Shown here in pieces: positions 32,780 through 40,288 of a DNA stretch of 40,288 nucleotides. The notes beneath the pieces are model-generated. The model ran no database searches and had not been told where the DNA came from. It saw only the letters and a list, made by a program, of their open reading frames with translations. The stretch covers positions 1 through 40,288 of the forward strand of contig NZ_PYBW01000101.1 of assembly GCF_003205575.1 (NCBI RefSeq), read 5' to 3'. Every line of letters begins with the position of its first letter. Position 1 is the first letter of the stretch. Source of the stretch: Streptomyces tateyamensis. GTDB taxonomy: Bacteria; Actinomycetota; Actinomycetes; Streptomycetales; Streptomycetaceae. A program made the translations under genes and the position numbers.

Positions 32780-33390
32780 TCCCCGTGCCGCAGGGCAAGC
32801 CCGAGGTCGTCCCCAACGACGGCCTGACCACCCGTCAGCGCCGCACCCAGCCGATCACCGCCGTGCACACCGGCCCCGGCAAGGGCAAGTCCACCGCCGC
32901 CTTCGGGCTGGCGCTGCGCGCCTGGAACCAGGGCTGGCCGATCGGGGTGTTCCAGTTCGTCAAGTCCGCCAAGTGGAAGGTGGGCGAGGAGAACGCGCTC
33001 AAGGTGCTCGGCGCCTCCGGCGAGGGCGGCACCGTGGCCTGGCACAAGATGGGCGAGGGCTGGTCCTGGATCCAGCGCTCCGCCGAGGCCGAGGTGAGCA
33101 GCGAGGAGGCCGCCAAGGAGGGCTGGGCTCAGGTCAAGCGCGACCTGGCGGCGGAGACCTACCGGCTGTACGTGCTGGACGAGTTCACCTACCCGATGCA
33201 CTGGGGCTGGGTCGACCCGGCCGAGGTGGTCGAGGTGCTGCGCAACCGCCCGGGCAGCCAGCACGTGGTGATCACCGGCCGGTACGCACCCGAGCCGCTG
33301 CTCGAGGTGGCCGACCTGGTCACCGAGATGACCAAGGTCAAGCACCCGATGGACGCCGGCCGCAAGGGCCAGCGCGGCATCGAGTGGTAG
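32776..33390 (+). CDS. cobO: Cob(I)yrinic acid a,c-diamide adenosyltransferase
   Basis: 204 residues from GTG 32776 (GTGA overlap with the chelatase gene). It transfers adenosyl from ATP to the corrinoid cobalt. This is the CobO/BtuR/CobA type: P-loop HTGPGKGKSTAAFGLALRA (about 31-49), VFQFVKSAKWKVGE, WIQRSAE, YVLDEFTYPMHWGW and ITGRYAPEPLLEVADLVTEM...KGQRGIEW at the C-terminus. Translational coupling to its neighbours is tight. Confidence 0.96.
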   Translation: MIPVPQGKPEVVPNDGLTTRQRRTQPITAVHTGPGKGKSTAAFGLALRAWNQGWPIGVFQFVKSAKWKVGEENALKVLGASGEGGTVAWHKMGEGWSWIQRSAEAEVSSEEAAKEGWAQVKRDLAAETYRLYVLDEFTYPMHWGWVDPAEVVEVLRNRPGSQHVVITGRYAPEPLLEVADLVTEMTKVKHPMDAGRKGQRGIEW

Positions 33391-33402
33391 GACGTCGATA
33401 AC

Positions 33403-34764
33403 GTGCAGCTGCCCCGCCTGGTGATCGCCGCCCCCTCCTCGGGGGCCGGCAAGACCACCGTCGCCACCGGCCTGATGGCCGCCCTGACCGCCCGCGGCCT
33501 CAAGGTCTCCCCGCACAAGGTCGGCCCGGACTACATCGACCCGGGCTACCACGGCCTGGCCACCGGCCGTCCGGGCCGCAACCTGGACGCCTTCATGTGC
33601 GGCCCGGAGCGGATCGAGCCCCTGCTGCGCCACGGCGCGGCCGGGGCCGACCTGGCGGTGGTCGAGGGCGTGATGGGGATGTTCGACGGGGCCTCCGGGC
33701 GCGGCGAGCTGGCCTCCACCGCGCACGTCGCCAAGCTGCTGCGGGCCCCCGTGGTGCTGGTGGTGGACGGCTCCTCGCAGTCCCGCTCGGTGGCCGCGCT
33801 GGTGCACGGCTTCGCCTCCTGGGACCCCGAGGTGCGGCTGGCCGGGGTGATCCTCAACCGGGTGGCCTCCGACCGGCACGAGGAACTGCTGCGCGAGGCG
33901 CTGGCCGAGGGTGCGGGGGTGCCGGTGCTGGGCGCGGTGCGGCGCACCGCCGCGGTGGCCACCCCCTCCCGCCACCTGGGCCTGGTGCCGGCGGTCGAGC
34001 GCTCGGCCGAAGCCCTGCGCGCGGTGCGGGACATGGGCGAGCTGATCGCCGCCTCGGTGGACCTGGACGCGGTGCTGGCGCTGGCCCGCTCCGCCCCGCC
34101 GCTGACGGCCGCCCCCTGGGACCCCGCGGCCGAGGTCTCCCCCACGGCCGGCCCGCGGCCGCGGATCGCCCTCGCGGCCGGGCCCGCGTTCTCCTTCTCG
34201 TACGCGGAGAACGCCGAACTCCTCACCGCGGCGGGCGCCGAACTGCTCCCGTTCGACCCGCTGCACGACGCAGCGCTGCCTGACGGTGCGTCAGGTCTGG
34301 TCATCGGCGGCGGTTTCCCCGAGGTCTACGCGGCCGAGCTGAGCGAGAACGCACCGCTGCGCACGGCGATCCGCGAGCTGGCCGCCCGCGGCGGCCCGAT
34401 CGCCGCCGAGTGCGCCGGACTGCTCTACTTGGCACGGGAGTTGGACGGACGCGAGATGTGCGGCCTGATCGACGCCGAGGCCGCCATGACCGAGCGGCTC
34501 ACCCTCGGCTACCGGGAGGCGGTGGCACTGCACGACAGCCCGCTGGCCCAGGCCGGCAGCCGGGTGCGGGGCCACGAGTTCCACCGCACCGCCACCACCC
34601 CGGCCGGGTCCGCCACCCCGGCCTGGGGCTGGCGGACGCCGACCGGCACCCCGCACACCGAGGGCTTCACCACCCCGGCACTGCACGCCAGTTACCTGCA
34701 CCTGCACTGGGCCGGCGCCCCGCAGCTGGCGGAGCGGTTCGCCGCGGCGGTCAGCGGCCGGTGA
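33403..34764 (+). CDS. cobB: Cobyrinic acid a,c-diamide synthase
   Basis: 453 residues from GTG 33403, 12 nt after cobO. It amidates the a and c carboxylates. The N-terminal ATPase has a P-loop SSGAGKTT (about 12-19), KVGPDYIDPGYH and EGVMGMFDG. The C-terminal glutaminase has GGGFPEVYAAEL, Cys337 (AECAGLLYLA), GYREAV and GHEFHRT. It is the last gene of the riboswitch operon in this window. Its 3' end overlaps the convergent SDR gene by 14 bp, which leaves no room for a terminator between them. Confidence 0.96.
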   Translation: MQLPRLVIAAPSSGAGKTTVATGLMAALTARGLKVSPHKVGPDYIDPGYHGLATGRPGRNLDAFMCGPERIEPLLRHGAAGADLAVVEGVMGMFDGASGRGELASTAHVAKLLRAPVVLVVDGSSQSRSVAALVHGFASWDPEVRLAGVILNRVASDRHEELLREALAEGAGVPVLGAVRRTAAVATPSRHLGLVPAVERSAEALRAVRDMGELIAASVDLDAVLALARSAPPLTAAPWDPAAEVSPTAGPRPRIALAAGPAFSFSYAENAELLTAAGAELLPFDPLHDAALPDGASGLVIGGGFPEVYAAELSENAPLRTAIRELAARGGPIAAECAGLLYLARELDGREMCGLIDAEAAMTERLTLGYREAVALHDSPLAQAGSRVRGHEFHRTATTPAGSATPAWGWRTPTGTPHTEGFTTPALHASYLHLHWAGAPQLAERFAAAVSGR

Positions 34765-35488
34765 CGGTGCCGCCGTCCAGGTGCAGGACCTGGGCGGTCA
34801 GGTGGCCGGCGGCCGGGGAGGCCAGGAAGAGCGTGGCGGCCACGATGTCGGCCGGGAGGCCGAGCCGCTTGGTGGTGGACTGGGCGAGGTTCTGGGCCAC
34901 CCGCTCCGGGGCGATGCCCGCGGGGCCGAAGAACTCGGTCTCGGCGATGTAGCCGGGGGCGATCACGTTGGCGGTGATGCCGCGCTCGGCGACCTGCTGG
35001 GCCAGCGTCAGGTTCCAGTTCTCGATCGCCGCCTTGCTCGCGCCGTAGGAGCCGGAGCCGCCGCGGTGGGCCGCGATGGAGCTGAAGTTGACGATCCGGG
35101 CGCCCTCGGCCAGCCGGTCGGCCAGCGCGGTGGTGACCAGCAGCGCGGTGAGCAGGTTGGCGTCCAGGTTGGCCTGCCAGGCGGCGGCCACGGCAGCCAG
35201 CCCGGTGCCGTACGCCCCGGGCGGGGTGGTCCGGTCCCGGTTCCCGCCGGCGTTGTTGACCAGCACGTCGACCCGCTCGGGCAGTTCGGCCAGGGCCGCC
35301 TCGACCTGGGCCGGGTCGGCCGCGTCGAAGGCCACCGCCCGCACGTTCGGGCCCAGTTCGGCCGCCGCCTCGGCCAGCACGTCCTTGCGCCGGCCGGTGA
35401 TCACCACCTGCTCCCCCTGCTCGGCGAACGCCGCGGCGATCGCCCGGCCCAGGCCGGTGCCGCCGCCGGTGACGATGATCTGACGCAT
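34751..35488 (-). CDS. Short-chain dehydrogenase/reductase
   Basis: 245 residues from ATG 35488 (GAGGGGAG about 9 nt upstream). It is a classical SDR: TGGGTGLG cofactor loop (8-15), VNNAGG, catalytic Ser136/137, Tyr148 and Lys152 (SYGASKAA), and AAGHLTAQVLHLDGG at the C-terminus. An Arg pair after the second strand (TGRRKD) suggests NADP(H). The substrate is unknown; it is of the 3-oxoacyl-ACP-reductase-like type. A CTGAC-T-GTCAG palindrome (35512-35522) lies just upstream. Confidence 0.9.
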   Translation of the reverse strand: MRQIIVTGGGTGLGRAIAAAFAEQGEQVVITGRRKDVLAEAAAELGPNVRAVAFDAADPAQVEAALAELPERVDVLVNNAGGNRDRTTPPGAYGTGLAAVAAAWQANLDANLLTALLVTTALADRLAEGARIVNFSSIAAHRGGSGSYGASKAAIENWNLTLAQQVAERGITANVIAPGYIAETEFFGPAGIAPERVAQNLAQSTTKRLGLPADIVAATLFLASPAAGHLTAQVLHLDGGTVTGR

Positions 35489-35511
35489 GGTGCGCCACTC
35501 CCCTCGGATGA

Positions 35512-35522
35512 CTGACTGTCAG
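35512..35522. promoter_or_regulatory. Small palindrome before the SDR gene
   Basis: CTGAC-T-GTCAG lies 24 bp before the start codon, just downstream of a possible minus-strand -10 box (TAGTCT, 35530-35535). It is a candidate operator, but short enough to occur by chance. Confidence 0.25.
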
Positions 35523-35550
35523 GGTGCAGACTAACCCGCCCGGGAAGGCG

Positions 35551-36570
35551 TCAGCCCAGGTAGGCCGGGGCCAGCGCGGCGCCCAGCAGCCTGGCGGGTG
35601 CGCCGCTGCCGTCGGCCGGGACCGTCCACAGGTCGGCGCCGTAGTCCCCGGGCAGGGCGTAGACCAGGGTGTGGTCGTCGGACCAGACCGCTTGGTCGTC
35701 CACCCCGCGGGTCTCGGCCGTGGCGGTCTCGGTGCCGGTGCGCAGGTCCAGCACGTAGAGCAGCCAGGGCACGTCGTTGGTCGCCCCCGCCACCCGGTGC
35801 TTGTAGGCGATCCTGGTGCCGTCCGGCGAGAGCGAGGGGCACTCGACGTTGCCGTGCAGCGTGGTCAGGGTGCGCGCGCCCAGGTCGCCGCGGACCAGCC
35901 AGGTCTGGCCGCCCGAGGCGACGGTGGCGTAGAAGGCGGTGTCGTCGGCGAAGGTGACACCCCAGACGTTGATGTCCTGGGCGTGGTACGGCTGACCGTC
36001 CTTCAGCACGGTGAAGGACTCCAGGTTCTCCTCCAGGCGCCAGTCGCGGGTGTCCACGATCGAGGTGCGGGTGGAGAAGTTCAGGCTGCCGTAGTTATCG
36101 CCGCTGGTGAACACGGTCCAGGCGGCCAGGTGCCCGGAGGGCGAGACCCGGGAGCGGCTGGGGATACCCGCCAGCGGGAAGGCCTTCAGGTCGTGCAGGC
36201 CCGCGTCCAGCACCACGGCCTGGTAGCTGTCCTGCACCGCGCCGGGCTTGGCGCGCAGGCAGATCCCGGTGCCGGCGGCCGCGTAGAACCGGTCGCACCT
36301 GACCCCGGCGGCGGTCCGGTCGTCGCCGGGCCGGTCGGCCGGCACGGTGGACAGCTCGTCCCGGTGCGGGCCCCAGGCGGTGGAGCGGAAGACCAGGGTG
36401 CGGGCGGCGGGCCGCAGCGAGACGGCGCCCACGGCCACCACCGGACCGCCCGGCTGGGCCTGGTCGCGCCGGTGCGCCCGGTCCGCGGCCCGCAGCACGC
36501 TGGCGGTGCCCACCCCGGCGAGCAGCAGCAGGGTCACCAGCAGCACGGTCAGGCGGGCGCGGCGCGTCAT
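35551..36570 (-). CDS. Exported beta-propeller-like (TolB/PD40-type) protein
   Basis: 339 residues from ATG 36570. That ATG lies within the stop codon of the transporter gene (ATGA), so translation is coupled; longer frames reading back through the transporter are rejected. An N-terminal membrane anchor or signal (RLTVLLVTLLLLAGVGTASVL) is followed by a series of about 40-50-residue blade-like units with SPSG-HLAAWTV, SPDGTRIAYKH and WSDDHTLVYALPG, the hallmark of PD40/TolB propellers. Four cysteines may form disulphides. No enzymatic residues are recognised. It may bind a product of the neighbouring phosphoesterase or a partner in the envelope. Confidence 0.75.
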   Translation of the reverse strand: MTRRARLTVLLVTLLLLAGVGTASVLRAADRAHRRDQAQPGGPVVAVGAVSLRPAARTLVFRSTAWGPHRDELSTVPADRPGDDRTAAGVRCDRFYAAAGTGICLRAKPGAVQDSYQAVVLDAGLHDLKAFPLAGIPSRSRVSPSGHLAAWTVFTSGDNYGSLNFSTRTSIVDTRDWRLEENLESFTVLKDGQPYHAQDINVWGVTFADDTAFYATVASGGQTWLVRGDLGARTLTTLHGNVECPSLSPDGTRIAYKHRVAGATNDVPWLLYVLDLRTGTETATAETRGVDDQAVWSDDHTLVYALPGDYGADLWTVPADGSGAPARLLGAALAPAYLG

Positions 36571-37826
36571 CCGGGGGTTTCCGTCCGTATCAGCAGGCCG
36601 GCGCAGCCGGCGGCGAGTGCGAGGGCGCCGGCGGCCAGCGCCAGCGCGGTGTGCGGGCCGAACGCGGTCCAGGCCGCGCCGAAGGCCAGCGAGCAGCAGA
36701 ACCGGGCCGCGGTCTGCCCGGTGCCGATCAGCGCCAGGCCGGCACCGCGGTGCTCCTCGGGGATCACCTCGGCGGCGGCCGCGGCCAGCACGCCGTCGGT
36801 GGCCGCGTAGAAGGTGCCGTGCAGCGCCAGCACCGCGAACGGGACCCAGTGGCCGCCGCCCGCCCGCAGCAGCAGGCCGTAGGCCGCCAGCAGCGCGCCG
36901 TGGCCGGCCAGGAAGAGCACCCGGCGGCCGACCTTGTCGGCCAGGACCCCGAACGGCACCGCGAGCAGCAGGAAGCCGGCCGCCGTGCCCAGCGGCAGCA
37001 GCGGGAAGTCCGCGGTGGGCAGCGCCAACCGGCGCTGGACCAGCAGGTAGACGAAGGAGTCGCTGACCGTGGTCAGCCCCAGCAGCACCGCGGCGCCGGT
37101 CAGCCGGCGCAGCCCGGCCAACCGCCACAACCGGCGGGTCACCGCGTGGTGCTCGACGGCCTCCGGCCCGCGCAGGCGCCCGGGGACGAAGAGCAGCAGC
37201 ACCACCACGCCGAGCGCGGCCACGCAGCCGCTGACCGCGAACACCGCCCGGTAGCCGCTGCGGTCGCCGCCGGCCACCAGCAGCTGTCCCTGGGTGGCCC
37301 GCAGCAGGGTGAAGGCCAGCAGCGGCCCGATCAGCGCTCCGGCGGTGTCCATCGCCCGGTGCACCCCGAACGCCCGGCCGCGCCGCTCCGGTGCGCTGGA
37401 CAGCGAGATCAGCGCGTCGCGCGGGGCGGTGCGCAGGCCCTTGCCGGTGCGGTCCACCGCGAGCACCGCGCCCAGCGAGACCAGCGAACCGGCCACCAGC
37501 AGCAGCGGCTTGCACAGCGCGGAGAGCCCGTAACCGACCAGCGCGACCGCCTTGTGCCGGCCGCCGCCGCGGTCGGCCACCACCCCCGCGGACAGCCGCA
37601 CCAGCGCGCCCACGCCGTTGTAGATGCCGTCCAGCAGGCCGAAGCCGAGCGGGGAGACGCCGAGCCCGGCCACCAGGTAGAGCGGCAGCACGGCGGTGAC
37701 CATCTCGGAGGAGATGTCGGTGATCAGGCTGACCGTGCCCAGCGCCAGGACGGTCGCCGGGACGGCGGCGCCCCGCCCGGGACGGGTGTCCCGGGCGGGG
37801 GCCGTACGGCTGTCGGCGAGGTACAC
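36567..37826 (-). CDS. MFS transporter
   Basis: 419 residues from GTG 37826, 6 nt after the phosphoesterase stop. It has twelve membrane segments in two halves. The loop between helices 2 and 3 reads GVVADRGGGRHKAVALVGYG, a form of the MFS motif G-x3-D-x2-G-R-R/K, and DRTGKGLRTAPRDALI follows helix 4. The latter segment is typical of a clade of uncharacterised actinobacterial and proteobacterial MFS proteins. The second half has VLADKVGRRVLFLAG. Substrate unknown. Co-transcription with a secreted phosphoesterase hints at uptake or export of a phosphate-containing or dephosphorylated compound; this is only inferred. Confidence 0.88.
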   Translation of the reverse strand: MYLADSRTAPARDTRPGRGAAVPATVLALGTVSLITDISSEMVTAVLPLYLVAGLGVSPLGFGLLDGIYNGVGALVRLSAGVVADRGGGRHKAVALVGYGLSALCKPLLLVAGSLVSLGAVLAVDRTGKGLRTAPRDALISLSSAPERRGRAFGVHRAMDTAGALIGPLLAFTLLRATQGQLLVAGGDRSGYRAVFAVSGCVAALGVVVLLLFVPGRLRGPEAVEHHAVTRRLWRLAGLRRLTGAAVLLGLTTVSDSFVYLLVQRRLALPTADFPLLPLGTAAGFLLLAVPFGVLADKVGRRVLFLAGHGALLAAYGLLLRAGGGHWVPFAVLALHGTFYAATDGVLAAAAAEVIPEEHRGAGLALIGTGQTAARFCCSLAFGAAWTAFGPHTALALAAGALALAAGCAGLLIRTETPG

Positions 37827-37832
37827 CGGGCG

Positions 37833-38708
37833 TCAGTTCCAGATGCCGGTGACGTCGGAGGCGGTGGCCGCGTTGCCCGCGTGGGTGCTCAGGCCGGCCA
37901 GGTCCTCCAGGGTGCGCAGCACGCTGTAGTGGTTGTAGGTGGCGGTGGCGCTGGAGCCCGCCGCGACGTGCTGGCCGTAGACCACGGTCGGGATGTGGTT
38001 GCCGTTGGCGCTGTTGTCCTCGTCGAAGGTGACGACCAGCAGGCTGTTGTGGGTCTGCGCCCAGGTCGCGTAGGCGCCCAGGTTGTTCTTGATCCAGGTG
38101 TCGCCGGTGCTCACCGAGCAGTCGTGCATGTCGCTGCACAGGTTCGGGGTGACGAAGGAGACCTTGGGCAGCGCGGTGTAGTCGGTCGGGAACTGCGCGA
38201 AGGTGTAGGCGCTGTTCAGCGGCACGTTGTTGAAGCCGAACCAGGGGTTGTGCTTCTGCGCGTACTTGCCGCTGCTGCAGGTGGTCGAACCCTGGCTGGG
38301 CAGCGACTCGTTGTAGCTGGCCCAGGTCTTGCCCGCGGCGATCAGCTCCGAGCCCAGGTTGGCGGCGGACAGCGACTGCACCGAGATGCAGCTGTCGTCG
38401 GTGCGGCCCTGCGTGCTGCCGGAGAAGAGCGCGTAGTAGTTGGGCTCGCTGGGGTGGGTGATGCCGTAGGAGCTGGTCAGGTTGCCGCCGCCGGCCTTCA
38501 GCGTGTTGTTGATGTACGGCGCGCTGCTGGAGCCGATCACCTGCGAGTACGCGTGGTTCTCCATCACCACGACCACCACGTGGTCGGGGGTCGGCAGCGC
38601 GGCGGCCTGGGCGGCGACGCCACCGGTGAGCCACAGGGCGGCGGAGCCGGCGGCCAGGCCGGTCGCGGCGGCGGCCGCGGTCATGGTGCGACGGGAGATC
38701 AGGGGCAT
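37833..38708 (-). CDS. Secreted acid-phosphatase/phospholipase-C-type phosphoesterase
   Basis: 291 residues from ATG 38708 with GGAGG upstream. A Tat-like signal (SRRTMTAAAAATGLAAGSAALWL) ends near AAQAAA. The mature enzyme begins with the metal-binding VVVVMENHAYSQVIGS, followed by ITHPSEPNYYALFSG, FVTPNLCSDMHDCSV, and VVTFDEDNSANGNHIPTVVYG. These are the pattern of the PF04185 phosphoesterase family (phospholipase C, AcpA). There are four or more cysteines. It is the first gene of a three-gene operon with the MFS and propeller genes. Phosphate regulation would be expected for such an enzyme, but I see no PHO box that I would defend. Confidence 0.88.
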   Translation of the reverse strand: MPLISRRTMTAAAAATGLAAGSAALWLTGGVAAQAAALPTPDHVVVVVMENHAYSQVIGSSSAPYINNTLKAGGGNLTSSYGITHPSEPNYYALFSGSTQGRTDDSCISVQSLSAANLGSELIAAGKTWASYNESLPSQGSTTCSSGKYAQKHNPWFGFNNVPLNSAYTFAQFPTDYTALPKVSFVTPNLCSDMHDCSVSTGDTWIKNNLGAYATWAQTHNSLLVVTFDEDNSANGNHIPTVVYGQHVAAGSSATATYNHYSVLRTLEDLAGLSTHAGNAATASDVTGIWN

Positions 38709-38828
38709 GGCGGGTCCTCCACAGGGGGGTTGGGGGAGCGGGCCGAGCGCCGAACAGCGTACGGAGCGTCACCGGTTGTCAGCAGCACAACAAAGGTGAA
38801 GATGCGAGGAACGGCACACCACGCTCGA

Positions 38829-38858
38829 TTGACTCCCGTTCACCCACCGTGTTGGGAT
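38829..38858 (+). promoter_or_regulatory. Leaderless promoter of the CobE-CobC gene
   Basis: TTGACT (38829-38834), 18 bp, TGGGAT (38853-38858), ending 6 nt before the ATG at 38865. Spacing and -10 are the same as for the cobalamin operon promoter. No ribosome-binding site is present. Confidence 0.65.
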
Positions 38859-38864
38859 GCCCGG

Positions 38865-40277
38865 ATGAGCAGCGAGAACGCGGACCCGGCCGGCCTGGTG
38901 ATCGGCGTCGGCGCCAGTGCGGGGGTCGCGGAGCGTGAGGTGCTGGGGCTGATCCGCGCCGCGCTGGCCGAGGCGGCGCTGCCGGCCGGTGCGGTGCGGC
39001 AGCTGGCCACCGTGGAGGCGCGTGCGCTGGAGCCCGGACTGCTGGGCGCCGCCCGGGCGTTCGGGGTCCCGCTGGTCGGCCACCCGGCGGCCCGGCTGGC
39101 TGCCGTGCCGGTCCCCACCCCCTCCCCCGCCGTGCATGCCGCCACCGGCACGCCCAGCGTGGCGGAGGCGGCGGCGCTGCTGGGGGGCGGCGAACTGCTG
39201 GTCGCCAAGCGGAAGTCGGCCCGCTCGACGGTGGCGGTGGCGACCCTGCCCGACCTGCGCCACCACGGGGACGCCGAGGTGCGCCACCAGCGCGGCCTGG
39301 TGGACCTGGCGGTCAACGTGCGCACCGGCACCCCGCCGAGCTGGCTGCGCGAGGCACTGGTCGCCTCGCTGGCCGACCTCGCCGCCTACCCCGACCAGGG
39401 CGCGGCCAGGGCCGCAGTGGCTGCCCGGCACGCCCGTCCGACGGCCGAGGTGCTGCTCACCGCAGGCGCGGCCGAGGCCTTCGTGCTGCTGGCCCGCACC
39501 CTGCGCCCGCGCCACGCGGTGGTGGTGCACCCGCAGTTCACCGAGCCGGAGGCGGCGCTGGGCGACGCCGGGATCGCGGTGCACCGGGTGCTGCTGCGCC
39601 CCGAGGACGGCTTCGTGCTGGACGTGCGGGCGGTGCCGGAGCAGGCCGACCTGGTGGTGGTCGGCAATCCGACCAACCCCACCTCGGTGCTGCACCCCGC
39701 CGCCGGACTGGCCACGCTGGCCCGGCCCGGGCGGACCCTGGTGGTGGACGAGGCCTTCATGGACACCGTCCCCGGCGAGCGCGAGTCGCTGGCCGCGGTG
39801 CGCGACCTGCCGGGGCGGGTGGTGGTGCTGCGCAGCCTGACCAAGACCTGGGGGCTGGCCGGGCTGCGGATCGGCTACGTGCTCGGCCCGCCCGCGCTGA
39901 TCGCCGAGCTGGCTGGGGCCCAGCCGCTCTGGCCGGTCTCCACCCCGGCCCTGGTGGCCGCCGAACTGTGCAGCGGGGCGGGCGCGTTGGCGGAGGCGGC
40001 GGCGGTGGCCGAGGAACTGGCCGAGCACCGGGCGCACCTGCTGGCGCGGTTGGCCGAGCTGCCCGCGGTACGGGTGCACGGCACGGCCGCCGCCTCCTTC
40101 CTGCTGGTCGAGGTGGCGGGTGCGGCCGGGCTGCGCGAGCGGCTGCGGGCCGCCGGGTACGCGGTGCGGCGCGGCGACACCTTCCCGGGCCTGGGGCCCG
40201 ACTGGCTGCGCGTCGCGGTGCGCGACCCGCGCACCACGGACGCCTTCGTCACCGCACTGGGCCGGCTGCTCGACTGA
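38865..40277 (+). CDS. cobC: CobE (CbiG C-terminal)-CobC aminotransferase fusion
   Basis: 470 residues from ATG 38865. Residues about 10-118 match the CobE/CbiG C-terminal domain (VIGVGASAGVAEREVLGLI..., ALEPGLLGAARAFGVPL, TPSVAEAAALLGGGELLVAKRKSA). Residues about 125-470 are a class I/II PLP enzyme of the CobC/CobD/HisC type with Lys327 (SLTKTWGLAGLRIGY), NPTNPTSVL and an Asp in VVDEAFMD. CobC-type enzymes make the aminopropanol moiety by decarboxylating threonine phosphate. The CobE part may help corrin ring contraction. Similar fusions are annotated in Streptomyces, so this is family-typical. It is separated by about 4 kb of unrelated minus-strand genes from the main cob operon. It ends just before the window edge, and the operon may continue. 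Confidence 0.85.
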   Translation: MSSENADPAGLVIGVGASAGVAEREVLGLIRAALAEAALPAGAVRQLATVEARALEPGLLGAARAFGVPLVGHPAARLAAVPVPTPSPAVHAATGTPSVAEAAALLGGGELLVAKRKSARSTVAVATLPDLRHHGDAEVRHQRGLVDLAVNVRTGTPPSWLREALVASLADLAAYPDQGAARAAVAARHARPTAEVLLTAGAAEAFVLLARTLRPRHAVVVHPQFTEPEAALGDAGIAVHRVLLRPEDGFVLDVRAVPEQADLVVVGNPTNPTSVLHPAAGLATLARPGRTLVVDEAFMDTVPGERESLAAVRDLPGRVVVLRSLTKTWGLAGLRIGYVLGPPALIAELAGAQPLWPVSTPALVAAELCSGAGALAEAAAVAEELAEHRAHLLARLAELPAVRVHGTAAASFLLVEVAGAAGLRERLRAAGYAVRRGDTFPGLGPDWLRVAVRDPRTTDAFVTALGRLLD

Positions 40278-40288
40278 CAGTGATGATG

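Noticed and set aside
36571..38772. Long minus-strand frame that would extend the propeller protein to over 1000 residues
   Set aside because: It runs antiframe through the MFS and phosphoesterase genes, which have clear motifs; the real start is the coupled ATG at 36570.
36651..38864. Plus-strand frame extending the CobE-CobC protein by 738 residues
   Set aside because: The sequence is Gln/Arg/Gly-rich shadow coding opposite real genes; the promoter and ATG at 38865 fit the CobE domain start.
38709..38864. Possible PHO box before the secreted phosphoesterase
   Set aside because: No convincing pair of 11-bp direct repeats of the GTTCACC type could be found in the right place and orientation. 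A single GTTCACCC at 38839-38846 lies within the spacer of the opposite promoter.

Overview
The window is high-GC actinomycete DNA with strongly G/C-biased third codon positions, and it fits Streptomycetaceae. The crotonyl-CoA carboxylase/reductase here has 445 residues, and its CO2-binding residues (Asn81, Phe170, Glu171, His365) fall at exactly the numbers published for the Kitasatospora setae enzyme. Kitasatospora, or a close Streptomyces relative, is therefore the best guess.

Layout. (1) 1-4.1 kb is a mobile-element scar. A 3' fragment of an IS1380-type transposase is fused in frame to the tail of a secreted FG-GAP/LamG/bulb-lectin protein. An apparently complete IS1182-type insertion sequence follows, with inverted repeats and a CTAG direct repeat. 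(2) 4.1-10.7 kb holds a long, catalytically divergent MfnB-like protein, a membrane-anchored unknown and an acetyltransferase in one operon, a secreted subtilisin-like protease, a secreted amidase-domain protein and a glutamine-synthetase-like enzyme. (3) 11.2-20.6 kb is an ethylmalonyl-CoA pathway cluster: double-domain 3-hydroxyacyl-CoA dehydrogenase, TetR regulator, ccr, ecm, a malyl-CoA-lyase-type enzyme, a MaoC hydratase and an acyl-CoA dehydrogenase. It converts acetoacetyl-CoA-level units towards glyoxylate and propionyl-CoA and also makes ethylmalonyl-CoA for polyketides. (4) 20.9-22.5 kb is psd-pssA, for phosphatidylethanolamine synthesis. (5) 22.6-27.9 kb holds a divergent EamA exporter/MarR pair with palindromic operators, a frameshifted unknown gene, an alpha/beta hydrolase and a tandem-HTH regulator. 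(6) 28.0-34.8 kb is a cobalamin operon (cobD, cobQ, ChlI-ChlD chelatase, cobO, cobB) behind a recognisable promoter and a cobalamin riboswitch. (7) 34.75-38.7 kb, on the minus strand, holds a secreted phosphoesterase, an MFS transporter, a beta-propeller-like protein and an SDR. (8) 38.9-40.3 kb is a CobE-CobC fusion that returns to cobalamin synthesis.

How the genes work together. Ecm in region 3 needs adenosylcobalamin, and the B12 genes of regions 6 and 8 could supply it. Most operons show tight ATGA/GTGA overlaps and are bounded by very clean intrinsic-terminator hairpins. Several single genes (TetR, tandem-HTH, CobE-CobC) appear to be transcribed leaderless, with a -10 box 6-7 nt before the start codon.

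The items most worth a second look are: the MfnB-like protein that lacks three of four key catalytic residues; the repeated GRCAC-N3-GTGYC palindromes around ccr; a palindromic element inserted in frame in cobD; the one-base frameshift in a GC homopolymer; the marR terminator whose loop is the stop codon; and the transposase-lectin fusion. I saw no CRISPR array, no rRNA or tRNA gene and no phage module.
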